From positions 1-6,528 of the forward strand of contig NVTH01000177.1 in assembly GCA_002401525.1 (NCBI GenBank): a DNA stretch of 6,528 bases, in the 5' to 3' direction. Made by a program: the position numbers and the translations under genes. This stretch comes from Moraxellaceae bacterium. Its GTDB lineage: Bacteria; Pseudomonadota; Gammaproteobacteria; Pseudomonadales; UBA3067. Positions 6,050-6,528 of this stretch are shown in pieces (position 1 is the first letter of the stretch; every line of letters starts with the position of its first letter). The notes beneath the pieces are model-generated. The model was not told where the DNA came from and did not search any database. It saw only the letters and a list, made by a program, of their open reading frames with translations.

Positions 6050-6528
6050 CTAATTCGCAGGTTCAGTAAACTCGGGTTCCGAAGGTTCCGATACTTCGTA
6101 ATCACGCTCCCATCCCTCGTGTTCTAATTTTAAAGATTGAATTGCAACAGCACTGGCACTGGCGTCCAATTCGGGTAACGATTGATATTCAGAGACCCAG
6201 CAACGATACACTTTATAGGCAATAGCGAGTTGGCCAGCTTCGTTATACATTTCGATGATTAAGTCTTTACGGAAATCTTTGAGTGACACCTCGGCACCTA
6301 GACCAGAACCAAAATTCCAGACCTTATTAGCCCATTTTTCAAATTCAGTGTCATGGGTGACTCCTCGTTCTAAGGTGATCGCCTCAAATTTGGTTTGACC
6401 CGGCGACTTACGTTCAGTGCTTGGATCGCCTCCTTCTCTATGAGTTATCGACTCGGTGGTTCGTTTTAGCGCGCCCACTTTTGAAATTCCGGCCACATAG
6501 CGGCCATCCCATTTAACACGGAATTTGA
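6050..6528 (-). CDS. eCIS/phage tail tube protein (T4 gp19 / Afp1-Afp5 type), N-terminus cut
   Basis: The frame ends in TAG at 6050-6052 and is open through the right edge, so the start lies beyond the window. The GTG at 6496 is an internal Val: the frame continues upstream as KFRVKWDGRY, typical of this family just before VAGISKVGALKRTTE. Further family hallmarks are HREGGDPSTERKSPGQTKFE, ITLERGVTHDTEFEKWANKVW, LKDFRKDLIIEMYNEAG, KVYRCWVSEYQSLPELDA and LKLEHEGWERDYEV. This is the tube protein family (TIGR02241, T4 gp19-like) whose hexamers stack into the rigid inner tube ejected when the sheath contracts. 159 full codons are visible, and about 15-20 N-terminal residues are probably missing. 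Many eCIS have two or three tube paralogues; Afp5-type ones form the first ring on the baseplate, and position next to assembly genes is compatible with either type. A short acidic, Pro-containing tail (EPSEPEFTEPAN) ends it. No terminator follows; the next gene starts about 52 bases on. Confidence 0.95.
   Translation of the reverse strand, partial: KFRVKWDGRYVAGISKVGALKRTTESITHREGGDPSTERKSPGQTKFEAITLERGVTHDTEFEKWANKVWNFGSGLGAEVSLKDFRKDLIIEMYNEAGQLAIAYKVYRCWVSEYQSLPELDASASAVAIQSLKLEHEGWERDYEVSEPSEPEFTEPAN

Noticed and set aside
6494..6496. GTG as start of the tube gene
   Set aside because: The frame continues upstream with KFRVKWDGRY, which belongs to the conserved part of the tube family, so the GTG is an internal valine and the gene is simply cut by the window.

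Overview
The window holds seven consecutive genes, all on the minus strand. They read as part of an extracellular contractile injection system (eCIS), the phage-tail-like device family that includes Afp of Serratia, PVC of Photorhabdus and the marine MACs. In transcription order (right to left) they are: (1) a tube protein of the T4 gp19 / Afp1-Afp5 type, cut by the right edge; (2) a four-cysteine, zinc-ribbon-like protein resembling the T4 baseplate-hub assembly chaperone family; (3) a long, low-complexity N/Q/S-rich protein with conserved-looking ends; (4) an Afp16/Pvc16-like tail terminator (DUF4255 / Pvc16_N) with a long C-terminal extension; (5) a two-module AAA+ ATPase of the Afp15/Pvc15 kind; (6) a roughly 95-residue small protein of a type I recognise from eCIS clusters; (7) an unrecognised protein that runs off the left edge, with no stop codon in the window.

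The genes are very tightly packed. Five junctions in a row are 4-base start/stop overlaps: ATGA at 5257-5260, 4163-4166, 2946-2949 and 545-548, and TTGA at 829-832. The only gap between genes is about 52 bases after the tube gene. I see no internal promoter, terminator, RNA gene, insertion sequence, CRISPR array or attachment site. This looks like one translationally coupled operon, with the promoter outside the window to the right. The overlap pattern also sets starts: the small gene probably begins at a TTG at 832, not the ATG at 859, and the last gene begins at 548.

Likely division of labour, from knowledge of the families: the tube protein builds the inner tube, the terminator caps tube and sheath, the AAA+ protein acts in assembly or payload loading, and the zinc-ribbon protein helps baseplate or hub assembly. 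Sheath, spike, baseplate wedge, tape-measure and fibre genes are not in the window and would be expected alongside.

The organism is probably a Gram-negative bacterium of moderate GC content, perhaps a marine gammaproteobacterium. That is an impression from codon use and protein style, not a demonstrated placement. The parts least explained by known biology are the unrecognised left-edge gene, the disordered linker protein with its in-frame tandem repeats, and the degenerate first ATPase module.
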